Notes under the pieces: generated by a model
The model's database searches: none
Told to the model about the DNA's origin: nothing
The model's input: only the letters and a program-made list of their open reading frames with translations
Part shown: positions 8,116 through 16,591 of the stretch, one piece after another
Position numbering within the stretch: the first letter of the stretch is position 1
Layout of the letters: each line of letters begins with the position of its first letter
Made by a program: the position numbers and the translations under genes
Assembly (NCBI GenBank): GCA_035938175.1
Contig: DASZHD010000016.1
Span: forward strand, 1 to 64,000
DNA length: 64,000 nucleotides
Direction of reading: 5' to 3'
Source of the DNA: DASRDE01 sp035938175
GTDB lineage: Bacteria > Vulcanimicrobiota > Vulcanimicrobiia > Vulcanimicrobiales > Vulcanimicrobiaceae

Positions 8116-9315
8116 ATGGTTCGTACGCTTCTTCGTGCCTCCGCGGCCTTGATGTTGACGAGTGCAATCGCCACGGCACCCGCGCTGGCCGACCCCTTCG
8201 GGGTTTTCGGCTCCGCCGTGTCCGGCGCAAATACCGCGATCAAGAACGTGGAAAACGCCAAACCGCCCGCGAGCGCAAGTCAAAACGTCGCGCAAGTCCC
8301 GCCGGTCACGCAACAGCCGGTCGGAGGCCCGCAAGCCGTTGGATTACCGGTAGGCTGGACCTATACGCTGGACGCCTCTTCCGCATATCCGTTCGGTAAC
8401 ATCGGGACTCTCGGCAAACGCTGGCTGCCCGGCGGCGTCGACGGTGTCGTCGGCTTCGGCGTCAGTCCCAACCTGCGCGTCGTCCTGAATTATTATGAGA
8501 TTCAGCACTATCCGGTGGGTTTCAACAGCGGCCAAGTTCCGCTGTTTCTGCCACCCGGCTTTCCTCCGACGCCCGGCGTAAATCCATCGTGCGTCGATCT
8601 GAGCGGAGCGACCTCCGCCACGTGCACCGGTATCAATCCGCAGTTCAACGTGACGACCAAGGACCGTTTTGGGCTCGCACTTTTTGAAAAGCTCATCGAC
8701 GTCGGCTCCTACAAGCACCGGGCGATTCCGATCGTGCTTACGCCGACCTACGTTTCACGCTGGTCCACGATCGCCGCTTCCAACGGCAACGGCGACGTCG
8801 TGCCGTTCGTATCGGTCGACGGCCGTCCGTTCACGAACGTTACGACGCGTTCGGTGCAAGATTACGCGCTCGCGCTGACGGTACCGTTGCTCAAAACGCC
8901 GAAAATGTTCGGTACGTTCACCGTCGCGCCGACGTGGCTGGTTCATCCGGCCGGCGCGAACGTGACCAATCACCCGCAGCTCTACCAGATCCTGTATCTG
9001 GAATACACGCCGTTCCCGCGCACGAAGCTGTTCGTCGAACCGCAGGCATCGCGCGATTACCTGCCCGAAGACGTCTATCCCGAGCACAACATGGCGTACT
9101 TCGCCGGCATCTCGCAAAGCTTCGGAAAGATGGTGTTCGCGCAGCTCGTGCTCAACAGCGGCGGGCCTTCGAACATTAGCCCCTATGGCGTCAAACAGCT
9201 CAATTGCTACGCGCTTCCGTGTTCGTCGAATACGCTTCCCGTCGTCGGCGGCCTGAAGGCAACGCAACTGCAATTCCAAATCGGCATCGGTTCGCCGAGC
9301 GTCATTCAGTTCTAA
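8116..9315 (+). CDS. secreted protein, possible outer-membrane beta-barrel
   Basis: I do not recognise this 399-residue protein. It starts with a clear signal peptide (MVRTLLRASAALMLTSAIAT, cleavage near ALA-DP). After a low-complexity linker rich in Pro, Gln and Val it becomes a series of short amphipathic strands with many aromatic residues (for example LRVVLNYYEIQHYPVGF and LYLEYTPFPRTKLFVEPQ), as in outer-membrane barrels. Some Cys residues (SCVDLSGATSATC, CYALPC) could form disulfides. Start ATG at 8116 follows GGAG at good spacing; an upstream in-frame TTG is less likely. The GDSL lipoprotein gene starts 17 bases downstream, so the two are probably co-transcribed. The role is unknown; porin or transporter is a guess. 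Confidence 0.6.
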   Translation: MVRTLLRASAALMLTSAIATAPALADPFGVFGSAVSGANTAIKNVENAKPPASASQNVAQVPPVTQQPVGGPQAVGLPVGWTYTLDASSAYPFGNIGTLGKRWLPGGVDGVVGFGVSPNLRVVLNYYEIQHYPVGFNSGQVPLFLPPGFPPTPGVNPSCVDLSGATSATCTGINPQFNVTTKDRFGLALFEKLIDVGSYKHRAIPIVLTPTYVSRWSTIAASNGNGDVVPFVSVDGRPFTNVTTRSVQDYALALTVPLLKTPKMFGTFTVAPTWLVHPAGANVTNHPQLYQILYLEYTPFPRTKLFVEPQASRDYLPEDVYPEHNMAYFAGISQSFGKMVFAQLVLNSGGPSNISPYGVKQLNCYALPCSSNTLPVVGGLKATQLQFQIGIGSPSVIQF

Positions 9316-9332
9316 GGGACGGTGGTAGTACA

Positions 9333-10922
9333 ATGATCGAATTCTTGAAACGGCCGTTGGCGGCTTTGGCGCTCGTCGCACTCGCCGCATGTTCCAACGG
9401 CAACGGCACCGGCGTTACGCCGGCGCCCGCACCGCCGGCTCCGGGCGTACCGTCAAACGGCGGGATCGTTCAACAGAACTTCGTCGGCGTCGGCGACAGT
9501 TTGACGGCCGGATTTCAATCGAGCGGATTGCTCGGAGATCCGACGGCTACGAGTCCGGCAAGCGCGTTGCCGGGCGGCGCCGTTCCGGTGACGCAAGAAA
9601 ACGGATTTTGGGCGCTGATGTACCTCAAGTACAACGGGCTCGCACTCGACCCGGCGAAATACAACCTCGATACCGCGGTCGGCAGTCCGAAAGGGCCGCT
9701 TCCGCTGATCAAGGCACCCGGCCTGGGTTCGCAGCTGGTATTGAACGCGACGACACTGCTTGCGCCGACGCACTCGGGCTGCGACGGTTTCAACGATCAG
9801 GCCTTCTCACCGTCGGCATGGTCGTTGACGCGTCTGGGTCCCGGCGCACCGATCGCGGACGTCGCGGTTCCGGGCATAACCACGCACGAAGTTCTTTCCA
9901 TGGTGTCGCCGCTCACGGGACCGCCCAACGGACCGAACTGCGGATACGTAAGCCTGCCCGGCGACGTTACGTCGGGACCGCTCCAAGCACTGGTTCAGGG
10001 CGAAAGCCTGATGTTCTATCCGATGCTCGGCCAATTCCAACAAACGCTGGGCGCCGGAAAAACTACCGAACTGGGTGCGGCTGCATCGATGCACCCCAAG
10101 CTCGCGACGGTGTGGCTCGGCGGTAACGACATCCTGAAATACATCGAATCCCACGGTCAATCACCGGCGACGGACTCGCCTACGCAATACGCTAGCGACC
10201 TGCAACAGATCATCACCACGCTGCAAAAGGGCGGCGCGCAAGTCGTCGTCGCGGATCTCCCCGACATTTTGGGGCATCCGCACAGCGGCGAGCCGCCGAT
10301 CGCAACGTTCATCGCACAGACGAGCCTTGCGGCGGACCTCGAACAACTCGGCGTTCCGGCGGCGCTGGCGGTGCCTACCGCGTCGTACGTCCAAACCACG
10401 TACACGAAGGGTCCCGGCGGATTCGTGCTGATCAACGGCGTGCTGAGCATCGTGAGTCAGCTGCAGCAAAACCCGGCAGCGCCTGTCGTCTTGGATCCGG
10501 CCGGACCAGGCAGCGGCGACGGCCAGGTCTATCTGGATCAAACCTTTGCCGCACAAGCAATCGCTTTGAACGATGCCTACAACCAGACGACGGATGCCGT
10601 GGCGACCGCAACGGGTGCGGCGCTGGCGCCGGTTACCAGCACGTTTGTCGGATTGAGCTCGACGGGCGTGCCGCTTGCACCGGGTGTAACGCTTACTACG
10701 CGGTACGGCGGCGGCATCTTTAGTTTCGACGGCGTGCATCCGTCGGACACCGGATATGCTTTGGTTGCAAACCTCTTCATCCAGGCTGCGGATACGAAAT
10801 ACAGCCTGACCATTCCGCCCGTTACGGCGGCAGAGGTCGGCGGTATTGCGAGCGCCGATCCGTACAACCCGTTTGTTATCAAGACGCTCGATCCGGCATA
10901 TCCGTTACCGTTCAATCAGTAA
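9333..10922 (+). CDS. SGNH/GDSL-family lipoprotein esterase
   Basis: This 529-residue exported lipoprotein probably hydrolyses ester bonds at the cell surface. The N-terminus is a lipoprotein signal (MIEFLKRPLAALALVALAAC) with lipobox LAAC, followed by a Pro/Ala linker. The SGNH blocks are visible: GVGDSLTAGF (nucleophile Ser, about residue 58), WLGGNDILKY (Gly/Asn block, about 265) and FDGVHPSDTGYALVANLF near the C-terminus with the Asp-His pair. It is longer than typical 200-250-residue GDSL enzymes, with insertions between the blocks. It follows the secreted barrel-like protein by 17 bases, and a hairpin terminator follows. The substrate is unknown. Start ATG at 9333; the longer upstream frame lies inside the preceding gene. 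Confidence 0.82.
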   Translation: MIEFLKRPLAALALVALAACSNGNGTGVTPAPAPPAPGVPSNGGIVQQNFVGVGDSLTAGFQSSGLLGDPTATSPASALPGGAVPVTQENGFWALMYLKYNGLALDPAKYNLDTAVGSPKGPLPLIKAPGLGSQLVLNATTLLAPTHSGCDGFNDQAFSPSAWSLTRLGPGAPIADVAVPGITTHEVLSMVSPLTGPPNGPNCGYVSLPGDVTSGPLQALVQGESLMFYPMLGQFQQTLGAGKTTELGAAASMHPKLATVWLGGNDILKYIESHGQSPATDSPTQYASDLQQIITTLQKGGAQVVVADLPDILGHPHSGEPPIATFIAQTSLAADLEQLGVPAALAVPTASYVQTTYTKGPGGFVLINGVLSIVSQLQQNPAAPVVLDPAGPGSGDGQVYLDQTFAAQAIALNDAYNQTTDAVATATGAALAPVTSTFVGLSSTGVPLAPGVTLTTRYGGGIFSFDGVHPSDTGYALVANLFIQAADTKYSLTIPPVTAAEVGGIASADPYNPFVIKTLDPAYPLPFNQ

Positions 10923-10945
10923 CGATCGCGATACGCCGCTAACAC

Positions 10946-10980
10946 GAAGGGCATCCGGAAACGGGTGCCCTTCCACTTTT
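10946..10980 (+). terminator. intrinsic terminator after the GDSL gene
   Basis: GAAGGGCATCCG (10946-10957) pairs with CGGGTGCCCTTC (10962-10973) through twelve base pairs including one G-U, closed by a GAAA tetraloop. CACTTTT follows. The T-run is short, so efficiency is uncertain. Confidence 0.6.
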
Positions 10981-10997
10981 CGTGGTACTTCTTCATT

Positions 10998-11291
10998 ATG
11001 GCAAGCGTAAACGATCTGAAGAACGCGGCACCCGGCTCGCTGAAGCTCTTCGATATTCGCAAGAAGCCCGATGAACGGCAGATTCCCGGGTCGCAGCGCG
11101 CGGAAGGCGAGGCGATCGAGTCCAACCCGCCGTTCGGAAAGGGCGACCGCGTCATTCTCTACTGTGGAAGCGGAAATTCGTGCTCGCGGATTGCGGGCGA
11201 ACTGCAGCAGCGCGGTTACGCGAACGTCGAAGCGCTCGACGGCGGTTACGCCGCCTGGGTCGAGGCGGGTTTACCCCTCGAGGATCGCTAG
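10998..11291 (+). CDS. single-domain rhodanese-like sulfurtransferase
   Basis: This small cytoplasmic protein (97 residues) should carry persulfide sulfur on a single cysteine. It has the rhodanese fold markers LFDIRKKPDERQIPGS near the start, the active-site loop LYCGSGNSCSR (first Cys about residue 56) and the closing motif LDGGYAAWVEAG. The loop differs from the usual CxxGxR/S pattern only in its middle residues. Start ATG at 10998 gives a normal N-terminus; an in-frame upstream ATG at 10965 would add eleven hydrophobic residues overlapping the terminator. It stands alone between the GDSL terminator and a convergent ACT-domain gene, so its partner is unknown. Confidence 0.85.
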   Translation: MASVNDLKNAAPGSLKLFDIRKKPDERQIPGSQRAEGEAIESNPPFGKGDRVILYCGSGNSCSRIAGELQQRGYANVEALDGGYAAWVEAGLPLEDR

Positions 11292-11303
11292 CACCGGCAC
11301 GCG

Positions 11304-11693
11304 TTAAATTGCGTCGCCGGCGAGCACCTTGCGCGCCGCCGCGTTGTCGTTCGTCGACACCGCAATCACCGCCCAGCCTTCTTGACGCTGGACCATGTTC
11401 AGCGCGCGAATGTCCAGACGCGCGTCGAGCAGTCTGCGCGAGAGCTCTGCAACGGCGCCGGGCTTGTCGGCGATGCGCGCGAGGAGCACGTCTTCGGTTA
11501 CCGTCTGATGTCCTGCGGCGGTGAGTGCCGCCACGGCTGGATCCGCATCCTCGAGATCGATGTGAATCAAGCCTTCGGATCCCAGAGTGTCGGCGGAAAT
11601 CGACGAGATGCTGATGCCCTTGCGCGCCAATACGTCGGTTACTTCCGCCAGCACGCCCGTCCGGTTAGGTGCGACTACCGTTATACGCTGCAC
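11304..11693 (-). CDS. tandem ACT-domain protein
   Basis: This is a 129-residue protein made of two ACT domains: RITVVAPNRTGVLAEVTDVL (about 3-22) and, after SEGLIHIDLED, VLLARIADKPGAVAELSRRL (about 73-92). ACT domains bind small molecules, usually amino acids, and no catalytic domain is attached, so it is likely a ligand sensor or regulator. The GTG at 11693 follows GGAGG at six bases and starts 29 bases inside the 3' end of the histidine decarboxylase gene, so the two are translationally coupled. A role in sensing histidine or controlling amino-acid use is inference from that coupling. It is the last gene of the minus-strand group. Confidence 0.82.
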   Translation of the reverse strand: MQRITVVAPNRTGVLAEVTDVLARKGISISSISADTLGSEGLIHIDLEDADPAVAALTAAGHQTVTEDVLLARIADKPGAVAELSRRLLDARLDIRALNMVQRQEGWAVIAVSTNDNAAARKVLAGDAI

Positions 11694-12774
11694 GTACGTC
11701 CTCCACAAATGCGTCGATCTGTTCGGTCTCAATTCCGGGCATCACGATGAGATGCGAGATGTCGCCCTGCGTTGCCAGCTGCCATTTTTCGCGAATGCGC
11801 GCGTCGACGCGCGGAAAAACGACGGTGATCGCCGATTCGTTTCTCCATGCGGGAATGCCCGCATCGATGAGCCGCTCCTGCGCATACGCCGCAACGTCCA
11901 ATGCGCGCTGCGCACGCGCGCGGAGTCCTTCTATTCCGAGCGTTTTTATACGATGCCACAGAACGAGCGGCGTAAAGCCGTTGCGCGACCCGCTGATCGT
12001 GGTGTCGAGGCTGCCGATATAGTCGATGGCCCGCGCGATTCGCGAGACGTTGTGCTTCTTTGCGAGCACGACCCCGCACGGCATGGGCGAGCCCAGGAAT
12101 TTGTGGCCGCTGATCGAGATGCTGTCGGCGCCGTCGGCAAAATCGAATGCCGACCGCGGAGAGAGCAGCGGCAAGTATGCTCCCGACAGTGCAGCGTCGG
12201 CGTGAATATAGCGCTCGCGAATCGCCATGGAATCCATGATTTCGCGGATGCGCGCGACGTCGTCACGCGCTTCGGTCATCGTCGTGCCGATGTTTGCAAA
12301 AACGATCGGCGGAACGTCGCGGCGGATGCGCAGCGTTTCGCGCAGGTCTTCGTAGTCGATTTCGCCGCGCTCCCCGGCGCGGATCATGATGTGCCGCATC
12401 CCGAGGAAGTGCAGGTTCTTGGAGACGCTGTAATGCGTGTCTTCCGAGTAATAGACGATCCCGCTGGGATGAAGTTCGCGCGCAAGGTACAACCCGTAGA
12501 GATTGCCTTCGGTGCCGCCGTTGGTGACGTATCCCCACCAATCGTCTTCCGGCGCGCGCAGCAGCCCGGCGAAGAACGCCAATACGTCGCGCTCGAATTC
12601 ACGCGTTTCGACTTGATACGTTCCTTCGGCAAACGGATCGCCGACGTTATTTAGCGGGAACGCCAGAAACCGCAAGAGCGCGCTGCAATCGAAGTCCTTC
12701 GCGGCAGGGTAGCCCAGCGCACTCGCGTTGCGCTCCGCAATGCGCTCGTACAGATCGTCAAGACGGGCCTGCAT
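11665..12774 (-). CDS. hdc: histidine decarboxylase, PLP-dependent
   Basis: The product (369 residues) belongs to the PLP-dependent group II decarboxylases and matches the bacterial histidine decarboxylase subgroup in length and motifs. These include FPLNNVGDPF near residue 40, GYVTNGGTEGNLYGLY (about 81-96), the HADAALSGAYLP cofactor region and the Schiff-base Lys in SGHKFLGSPMPCG (Lys225). The predicted reaction is L-histidine to histamine plus CO2. Such activity can serve acid resistance or supply histamine as a building block. No histidine/histamine antiporter gene lies next to it. It overlaps a tandem ACT protein, and glutamate dehydrogenase is 44 bases upstream. Related glutamate or serine decarboxylases cannot be fully excluded. 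Confidence 0.87.
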   Translation of the reverse strand: MQARLDDLYERIAERNASALGYPAAKDFDCSALLRFLAFPLNNVGDPFAEGTYQVETREFERDVLAFFAGLLRAPEDDWWGYVTNGGTEGNLYGLYLARELHPSGIVYYSEDTHYSVSKNLHFLGMRHIMIRAGERGEIDYEDLRETLRIRRDVPPIVFANIGTTMTEARDDVARIREIMDSMAIRERYIHADAALSGAYLPLLSPRSAFDFADGADSISISGHKFLGSPMPCGVVLAKKHNVSRIARAIDYIGSLDTTISGSRNGFTPLVLWHRIKTLGIEGLRARAQRALDVAAYAQERLIDAGIPAWRNESAITVVFPRVDARIREKWQLATQGDISHLIVMPGIETEQIDAFVEDVRAAYNGSRT

Positions 12775-12818
12775 TGCTGCAGGCCCGCCGGTTTCAACGT
12801 TACGCGTACGCGCTCAAC

Positions 12819-14078
12819 CTAGGCGTACACGCCGCGCAGCTTCAGCGCCTGCACGACGCGATCGATGCCGAGCATATACGCGGACGTGCGGTACGGAACG
12901 CGGTGGCGCTGCGAGATGGCCCGCAATTCGTGGAAGTTGGTAATCAGCGTGTCTTCCAAACGTTCGTTGACCTCGGACTCTTTCCAAAAGTAGCCCATGC
13001 GGTCTTGGACCCACTCGAAGTACGAAACGGTAACGCCGCCGGCATTGGCCATGATGTCGGGAATAACCGTGATGCCGCGCTGGTTGAAGATGTGATCGGC
13101 TTCCGGCGTCGTGGGTCCGTTCGCGCCTTCGACGATCAGCTTCGCTTTGATGTCGGGGGCGTTTTCCGCGGTCAGTACTTTTTCGAGCGCCGCCGGAACC
13201 AACACGTCGCAATCGGCGACCAGCAGCTCCGTATTGCTGATCTTGTCGCCGCCGCGGAATCCGTCCAAATTATGATGTTCTTGCGAATGCGCCACGGCGT
13301 TTGCGATGTCGATGCCGTTCTCGTTGTAGTACGCACCGGTGACGTCCGAGATTCCGACGACCTTGCAGCCGCGCTCGTGGAACAGGCGCGCCGCATACAT
13401 GCCGACGTTGCCGAATCCTTGAATCACGACGCGCGCTTCCTGCGGCTTGATGCCCATGTTCTGCAATTCGTCCATGCCGCAGATCATCACGCCGCGTCCG
13501 GTTGCCTCGACGCGACCGCGCGATCCGCCGATCACCAGCGGCTTTCCGGTTACGACGCCGGGAACCGATTGGCGCATATGCATCGAAAACGTGTCCATGA
13601 ACCACGCCATCGTCTGCGGGTTCGTATTGACGTCGGGAGCGGGAACGTCTTTATCGGGTCCGACGACTTCTACCAATTCGGCGGCGTAGCGCCGCGTGAT
13701 GCGTTCGAGCTCGCCTTGCGAAAGTTTGCTCGGGTCGCAGGTGACGCCGCCTTTTCCGCCGCCGAACGGCAGATCGACGATCGCGCATTTCCACGTCATC
13801 CAGAATGCGAGCGCGGTTACTTCATCCAGCGTCACGCCGGGATGGAAACGAATGCCGCCTTTCGCGGGGCCGCGCGCAAAACTGTACTGTACGCGATATC
13901 CCGTATAAACTTCGAACTCGCCGTTGTCGCGTTGAAACGGGATCGAAAAGATGATTTGACGCGTCGGATGCGTCAGAATCGCGCGCATCGTACGATCCAG
14001 TTCCAGCAAGTTCGCCGCTTCGTTGAAGTAAGCGATACCGTCGCCGAAAACCGAAACTTCGCGCACAGCCGTCGTCAT
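12819..14078 (-). CDS. gdhA: glutamate dehydrogenase (Glu/Leu/Phe/Val dehydrogenase family)
   Basis: The 419-residue enzyme interconverts glutamate and 2-oxoglutarate plus ammonia with NAD(P). The substrate-binding segment GYRVQYSFARGPAKGGIRFH (about 58-77), the active-site loop LPFGGGKGGV (about 101-110) and the Rossmann segment VVIQGFGNVGMYAARLF (about 217) are all clear. Length and motifs are typical of the hexameric NAD-type enzymes of the RocG/GudB group. It is upstream of histidine decarboxylase on the same strand (44-base gap) and likely co-transcribed. Functionally it would release or assimilate the ammonia and glutamate moved by the several aminotransferases and P5C dehydrogenase in this window. 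Which cofactor it prefers cannot be judged from sequence alone. Confidence 0.94.
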   Translation of the reverse strand: MTTAVREVSVFGDGIAYFNEAANLLELDRTMRAILTHPTRQIIFSIPFQRDNGEFEVYTGYRVQYSFARGPAKGGIRFHPGVTLDEVTALAFWMTWKCAIVDLPFGGGKGGVTCDPSKLSQGELERITRRYAAELVEVVGPDKDVPAPDVNTNPQTMAWFMDTFSMHMRQSVPGVVTGKPLVIGGSRGRVEATGRGVMICGMDELQNMGIKPQEARVVIQGFGNVGMYAARLFHERGCKVVGISDVTGAYYNENGIDIANAVAHSQEHHNLDGFRGGDKISNTELLVADCDVLVPAALEKVLTAENAPDIKAKLIVEGANGPTTPEADHIFNQRGITVIPDIMANAGGVTVSYFEWVQDRMGYFWKESEVNERLEDTLITNFHELRAISQRHRVPYRTSAYMLGIDRVVQALKLRGVYA

Positions 14079-14173
14079 AAAGCCTTGGAGCCTCCGGTAA
14101 AATCGAAACTTTGGTGGGTTAGGGCCCAGCCCGGGCTTCCCCTATGCGGCAAAGGTCGCAGCAGGCGCTTGTC

Positions 14174-15268
14174 TTATACGTTGAACTTGAAATTGACGAC
14201 GTCGCCCTCTTGCATTACGTAGTCTTTGCCTTCTTGCCGAACGACGCCGGCCGTGCGGAGCGCGTCCATCGTGCGGTATTTCACGTAGTCGTCGTATGAA
14301 ACGATTTCCGCCCGAATAAACCCCCGCTCGATGTCCGTATGGATCTTGCCCGCGGCCGCAGGCGCCTTCGTGCCGCGCTCGATCGTCCACGCCCGGACCT
14401 CTTTCTCGCCCGCGGTCAGGAACGTCATCAGCCCCAGCAAATCGTAGGCAGACACGATCAGCTGGTCCAGGCCGCCGCGCTCGATGCCGAGCTCCGACGC
14501 AAAGGCCTGCGCCTCTTCGTCCGAGAGCCCCGCCAGTTCGGCCTCGACTTGCCCGCAGAAAGCCACCACCCGGCTGTCCTCGGCGGCGGCGATCCGCCGC
14601 ACTTCCTCCAATAGGGGACCCGGGCGGGCGATCTGCTCTTCGTCGATGTTGGCGACGTAGAGCACGGGCTTGGCGGTCAGCAAAAACGATTCGCGGGCAA
14701 CTTCGGCTTCGGCCGAGTCCTTCGGAAAAGCGCGTGCCGGGCGCCCGTTCTCAAGCGCCTGCACGAGCGCTCGCGCGGCGTCGGCCTTGTGCCGGACTTT
14801 GGGATTCGCTCGCGCCTCGCGGTCCAGCTTGTCCAGCCGCTTCTCCAGGGTCGCCAAATCGGCCAGGCCCATCTCGATATTGATGATCTCGATGTCGCGC
14901 TGCGGATCGGGACCCCCCTCCACATGCGTGACGTTGTCGTCGTGGAAGCACCGGACCACCATGGCAATCGCATCGGTCTCGCGGATGTGGCTGAGAAACG
15001 CGTTTCCCAAGCCTTGTCCCGCGCTCGCGCCCCGGACCAAGCCGGCGATGTCGACGAACCGCATCGTGGCCGGAACGATTCGCTGCGTGCCCACCAAGCG
15101 GGCTAGAACGCCGAGGCGCGCGTCGGGAACCGCGACCTCGCCGACGTTGGGCTCGATCGTCGCGAATGGATAATTGGCGGCCAGCGCCTGCGCCGACCGC
15201 GTCAGCGCATTGAAGATAGTCGACTTCCCGACGTTGGGCAAACCGACGATTCCGCACGAAAGAGCCAT
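14174..15268 (-). CDS. ychF: redox-responsive ribosome-binding ATPase YchF
   Basis: YchF is an Obg-related P-loop protein that binds ribosomes and hydrolyses ATP. The 364-residue product starts MALSCGIVGLPNVGKST, aligning with the usual family start, with the P-loop at residues 9-17. Switch features FATIEPNVGEVAVPD and DIAGLVRGASAGQGLGN follow. The C-terminal TGS domain includes the typical WTIERGTKAPAAAGKIH and VNFKFNV ending. Five extra codons upstream (15283) are possible but not needed. It lies divergently to the bifunctional nuclease gene and upstream of gdhA with a 95-base GC-rich gap. Confidence 0.95.
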   Translation of the reverse strand: MALSCGIVGLPNVGKSTIFNALTRSAQALAANYPFATIEPNVGEVAVPDARLGVLARLVGTQRIVPATMRFVDIAGLVRGASAGQGLGNAFLSHIRETDAIAMVVRCFHDDNVTHVEGGPDPQRDIEIINIEMGLADLATLEKRLDKLDREARANPKVRHKADAARALVQALENGRPARAFPKDSAEAEVARESFLLTAKPVLYVANIDEEQIARPGPLLEEVRRIAAAEDSRVVAFCGQVEAELAGLSDEEAQAFASELGIERGGLDQLIVSAYDLLGLMTFLTAGEKEVRAWTIERGTKAPAAAGKIHTDIERGFIRAEIVSYDDYVKYRTMDALRTAGVVRQEGKDYVMQEGDVVNFKFNV

Positions 15269-15368
15269 GGTGAACCGCGCCACGTTCGGCCGGCCCGTGC
15301 GCGCGCCCTGGTTCAGATGGGCGCTTGGTTAGGAATGATTGAAGGAGACACGCGTAGGATACGTCCGT

Positions 15369-15842
15369 ATGCGTCAGATGAAGGTTGACAAACTCGGAAT
15401 CGACTTGCTTACGCACGACCCGGTTGTCATCCTGAAGGATACCGATGGGAAACGGTTTCTGCCCATTCTCATCGGCCCGTTCGAAGCGACAGCAATTGCC
15501 CTCGCGCTGGAGGGAGCTCCCGTTCCCCGCCCGCTGACGCACGACTTGATGCGCACGATTTTCGAAACGCTCGACGCGCGGCTCGAACAAGTCGTGATTC
15601 ACGATATTCGCGAATCGACGTTCTTCGCAAAGTTGATCGTTCGAACGAACGGCGAGCTGCAAGAGATCGATGCGCGCCCATCCGACGGCATCGCGCTCGC
15701 GCTGCGCATGAGCGCGCCGATCTACGTTTCCGATAAAATCGTGCTGGAAGAATCCGTTCCGGACAAAAAAACCGAGGACGCCGAAGTCGAGCGCTTCAAA
15801 AAATTCATCGAAGATCTCAAACCCAGCGACTTCAACCGCTAG
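15369..15842 (+). CDS. bifunctional nuclease family protein (DUF151)
   Basis: This 157-residue protein belongs to the DUF151/BFN family, whose plant member has DNase and RNase activity; the bacterial role is poorly defined. Family features are the N-terminal VDKLGIDLLTHDPVVILKD, the conserved core LPILIGPFEATAIALAL, LTHDLMRTIFETL, and the block IDARPSDGIALALRMSAPIY (about 106-125). A charged C-terminal tail (KKTEDAEVERFKKFIEDLK) is normal for the family. The ATG at 15369 was chosen; ATG 15378 or a TTG at 15339 downstream of no clear signal are alternatives. It is divergent from ychF and convergent with the membrane-protein gene that follows. Confidence 0.85.
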   Translation: MRQMKVDKLGIDLLTHDPVVILKDTDGKRFLPILIGPFEATAIALALEGAPVPRPLTHDLMRTIFETLDARLEQVVIHDIRESTFFAKLIVRTNGELQEIDARPSDGIALALRMSAPIYVSDKIVLEESVPDKKTEDAEVERFKKFIEDLKPSDFNR

Positions 15843-15881
15843 AGACCGCTTTCACTTTGCCGCGCGATCGCGGCGAACGTC

Positions 15882-16589
15882 TTACCAAAAACTGCGGAAC
15901 GCAAACTCCGCATACTGACGCGCAACGATCAGCGCGATGTACCCGAGCGCGAAGGCTACGAGCAGAACGCGCGCCACGTCGTACCCGGCACCGAGATACA
16001 TGCCGATATGTGCCGGCACGTAAAGCGCCACGTAGTAAAACACGAGGACGCTGACAATCGTCAACACGGCCGTGGCGAGCGGATTGCGCCGCGCGGTCTG
16101 CAACGAAACCGAGAAGGCGCCGCCCGCGGGAACGCCGCCCATGGCCACTGCCGGAATGCTGTAGATGAACGCCCAAACCGCGAGCGCGCCGAGCGCCGTT
16201 CCGAGGAACGGCACGGGCACGATGTTGCCGATCATCTGCGCAACGAAAATCAAGAAATAAAAACCGATTACCGTGATGACGATTTCGCCGGCCTTCCGCC
16301 GCGCGGTGCTCCATGCGGCGGAAAGGGTCGCGCGGTTGTGACGCCACGCATCGTCGGCGAAGATTACGGAAACCGCGAATCCGAAGCCCCAAACGATCTG
16401 TTCGATGAACGTGAAAATGCCGTTGGTCGCGCCGCCCACCGGCTGCGAAAACCACTCGCCGAAGTAGCCGATGCCGATGCCGATTGCGGCGGCAACCAGC
16501 GGCGGCAGCATAACGCCCAAATTGCGCGCGTAAACGGGCAATGCCGCAAGGTAGAGCATCAGGTCGACGCTCTGGCCGCCCCGCCGCAT
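15882..16589 (-). CDS. YIP1-like multi-pass membrane protein
   Basis: This 235-residue integral membrane protein has five or six hydrophobic helices, for example LPPLVAAAIGIGIGYF, IVITVIGFYFLIFVAQM, LGALAVWAFIYSIPAVAMGG and LTIVSVLVFYYVALYV. A polar segment DDAWRHNRATLSAAWSTARRK lies between helices two and three. The topology resembles YIP1/Yip1-like domain proteins of bacteria, but the match is only by pattern and no function can be given. ATG 16589 follows GAGG at eight bases and two bases after the mtnP stop, so the two genes are coupled. A perfect GCCGCG/CGCGGC hairpin (15859-15874) lies in the convergent gap downstream. Confidence 0.6.
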   Translation of the reverse strand: MRRGGQSVDLMLYLAALPVYARNLGVMLPPLVAAAIGIGIGYFGEWFSQPVGGATNGIFTFIEQIVWGFGFAVSVIFADDAWRHNRATLSAAWSTARRKAGEIVITVIGFYFLIFVAQMIGNIVPVPFLGTALGALAVWAFIYSIPAVAMGGVPAGGAFSVSLQTARRNPLATAVLTIVSVLVFYYVALYVPAHIGMYLGAGYDVARVLLVAFALGYIALIVARQYAEFAFRSFW

Positions 16590-16591
16590 CG

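Noticed and set aside
11587..12654. 355-codon plus-strand frame over histidine decarboxylase
   Set aside because: The minus-strand gene has all family motifs; the plus frame has none.
14079..14173. Possible small SRP RNA or other structured RNA in the GC-rich gap between gdhA and ychF
   Set aside because: The conserved SRP loop sequences are not present on either strand; only a short AGCCCGGGCT palindrome is seen.
12774..14222. 482-codon open frame antisense to glutamate dehydrogenase
   Set aside because: Complement of a strongly conserved gdhA gene; the translated sequence has no domain features and its frame is fixed by the codon bias of gdhA.
15859..15874. GCCGCG/CGCGGC hairpin as an intrinsic terminator
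   Set aside because: No T-run follows on either strand; kept only as a remark in the neighbouring gene entry.
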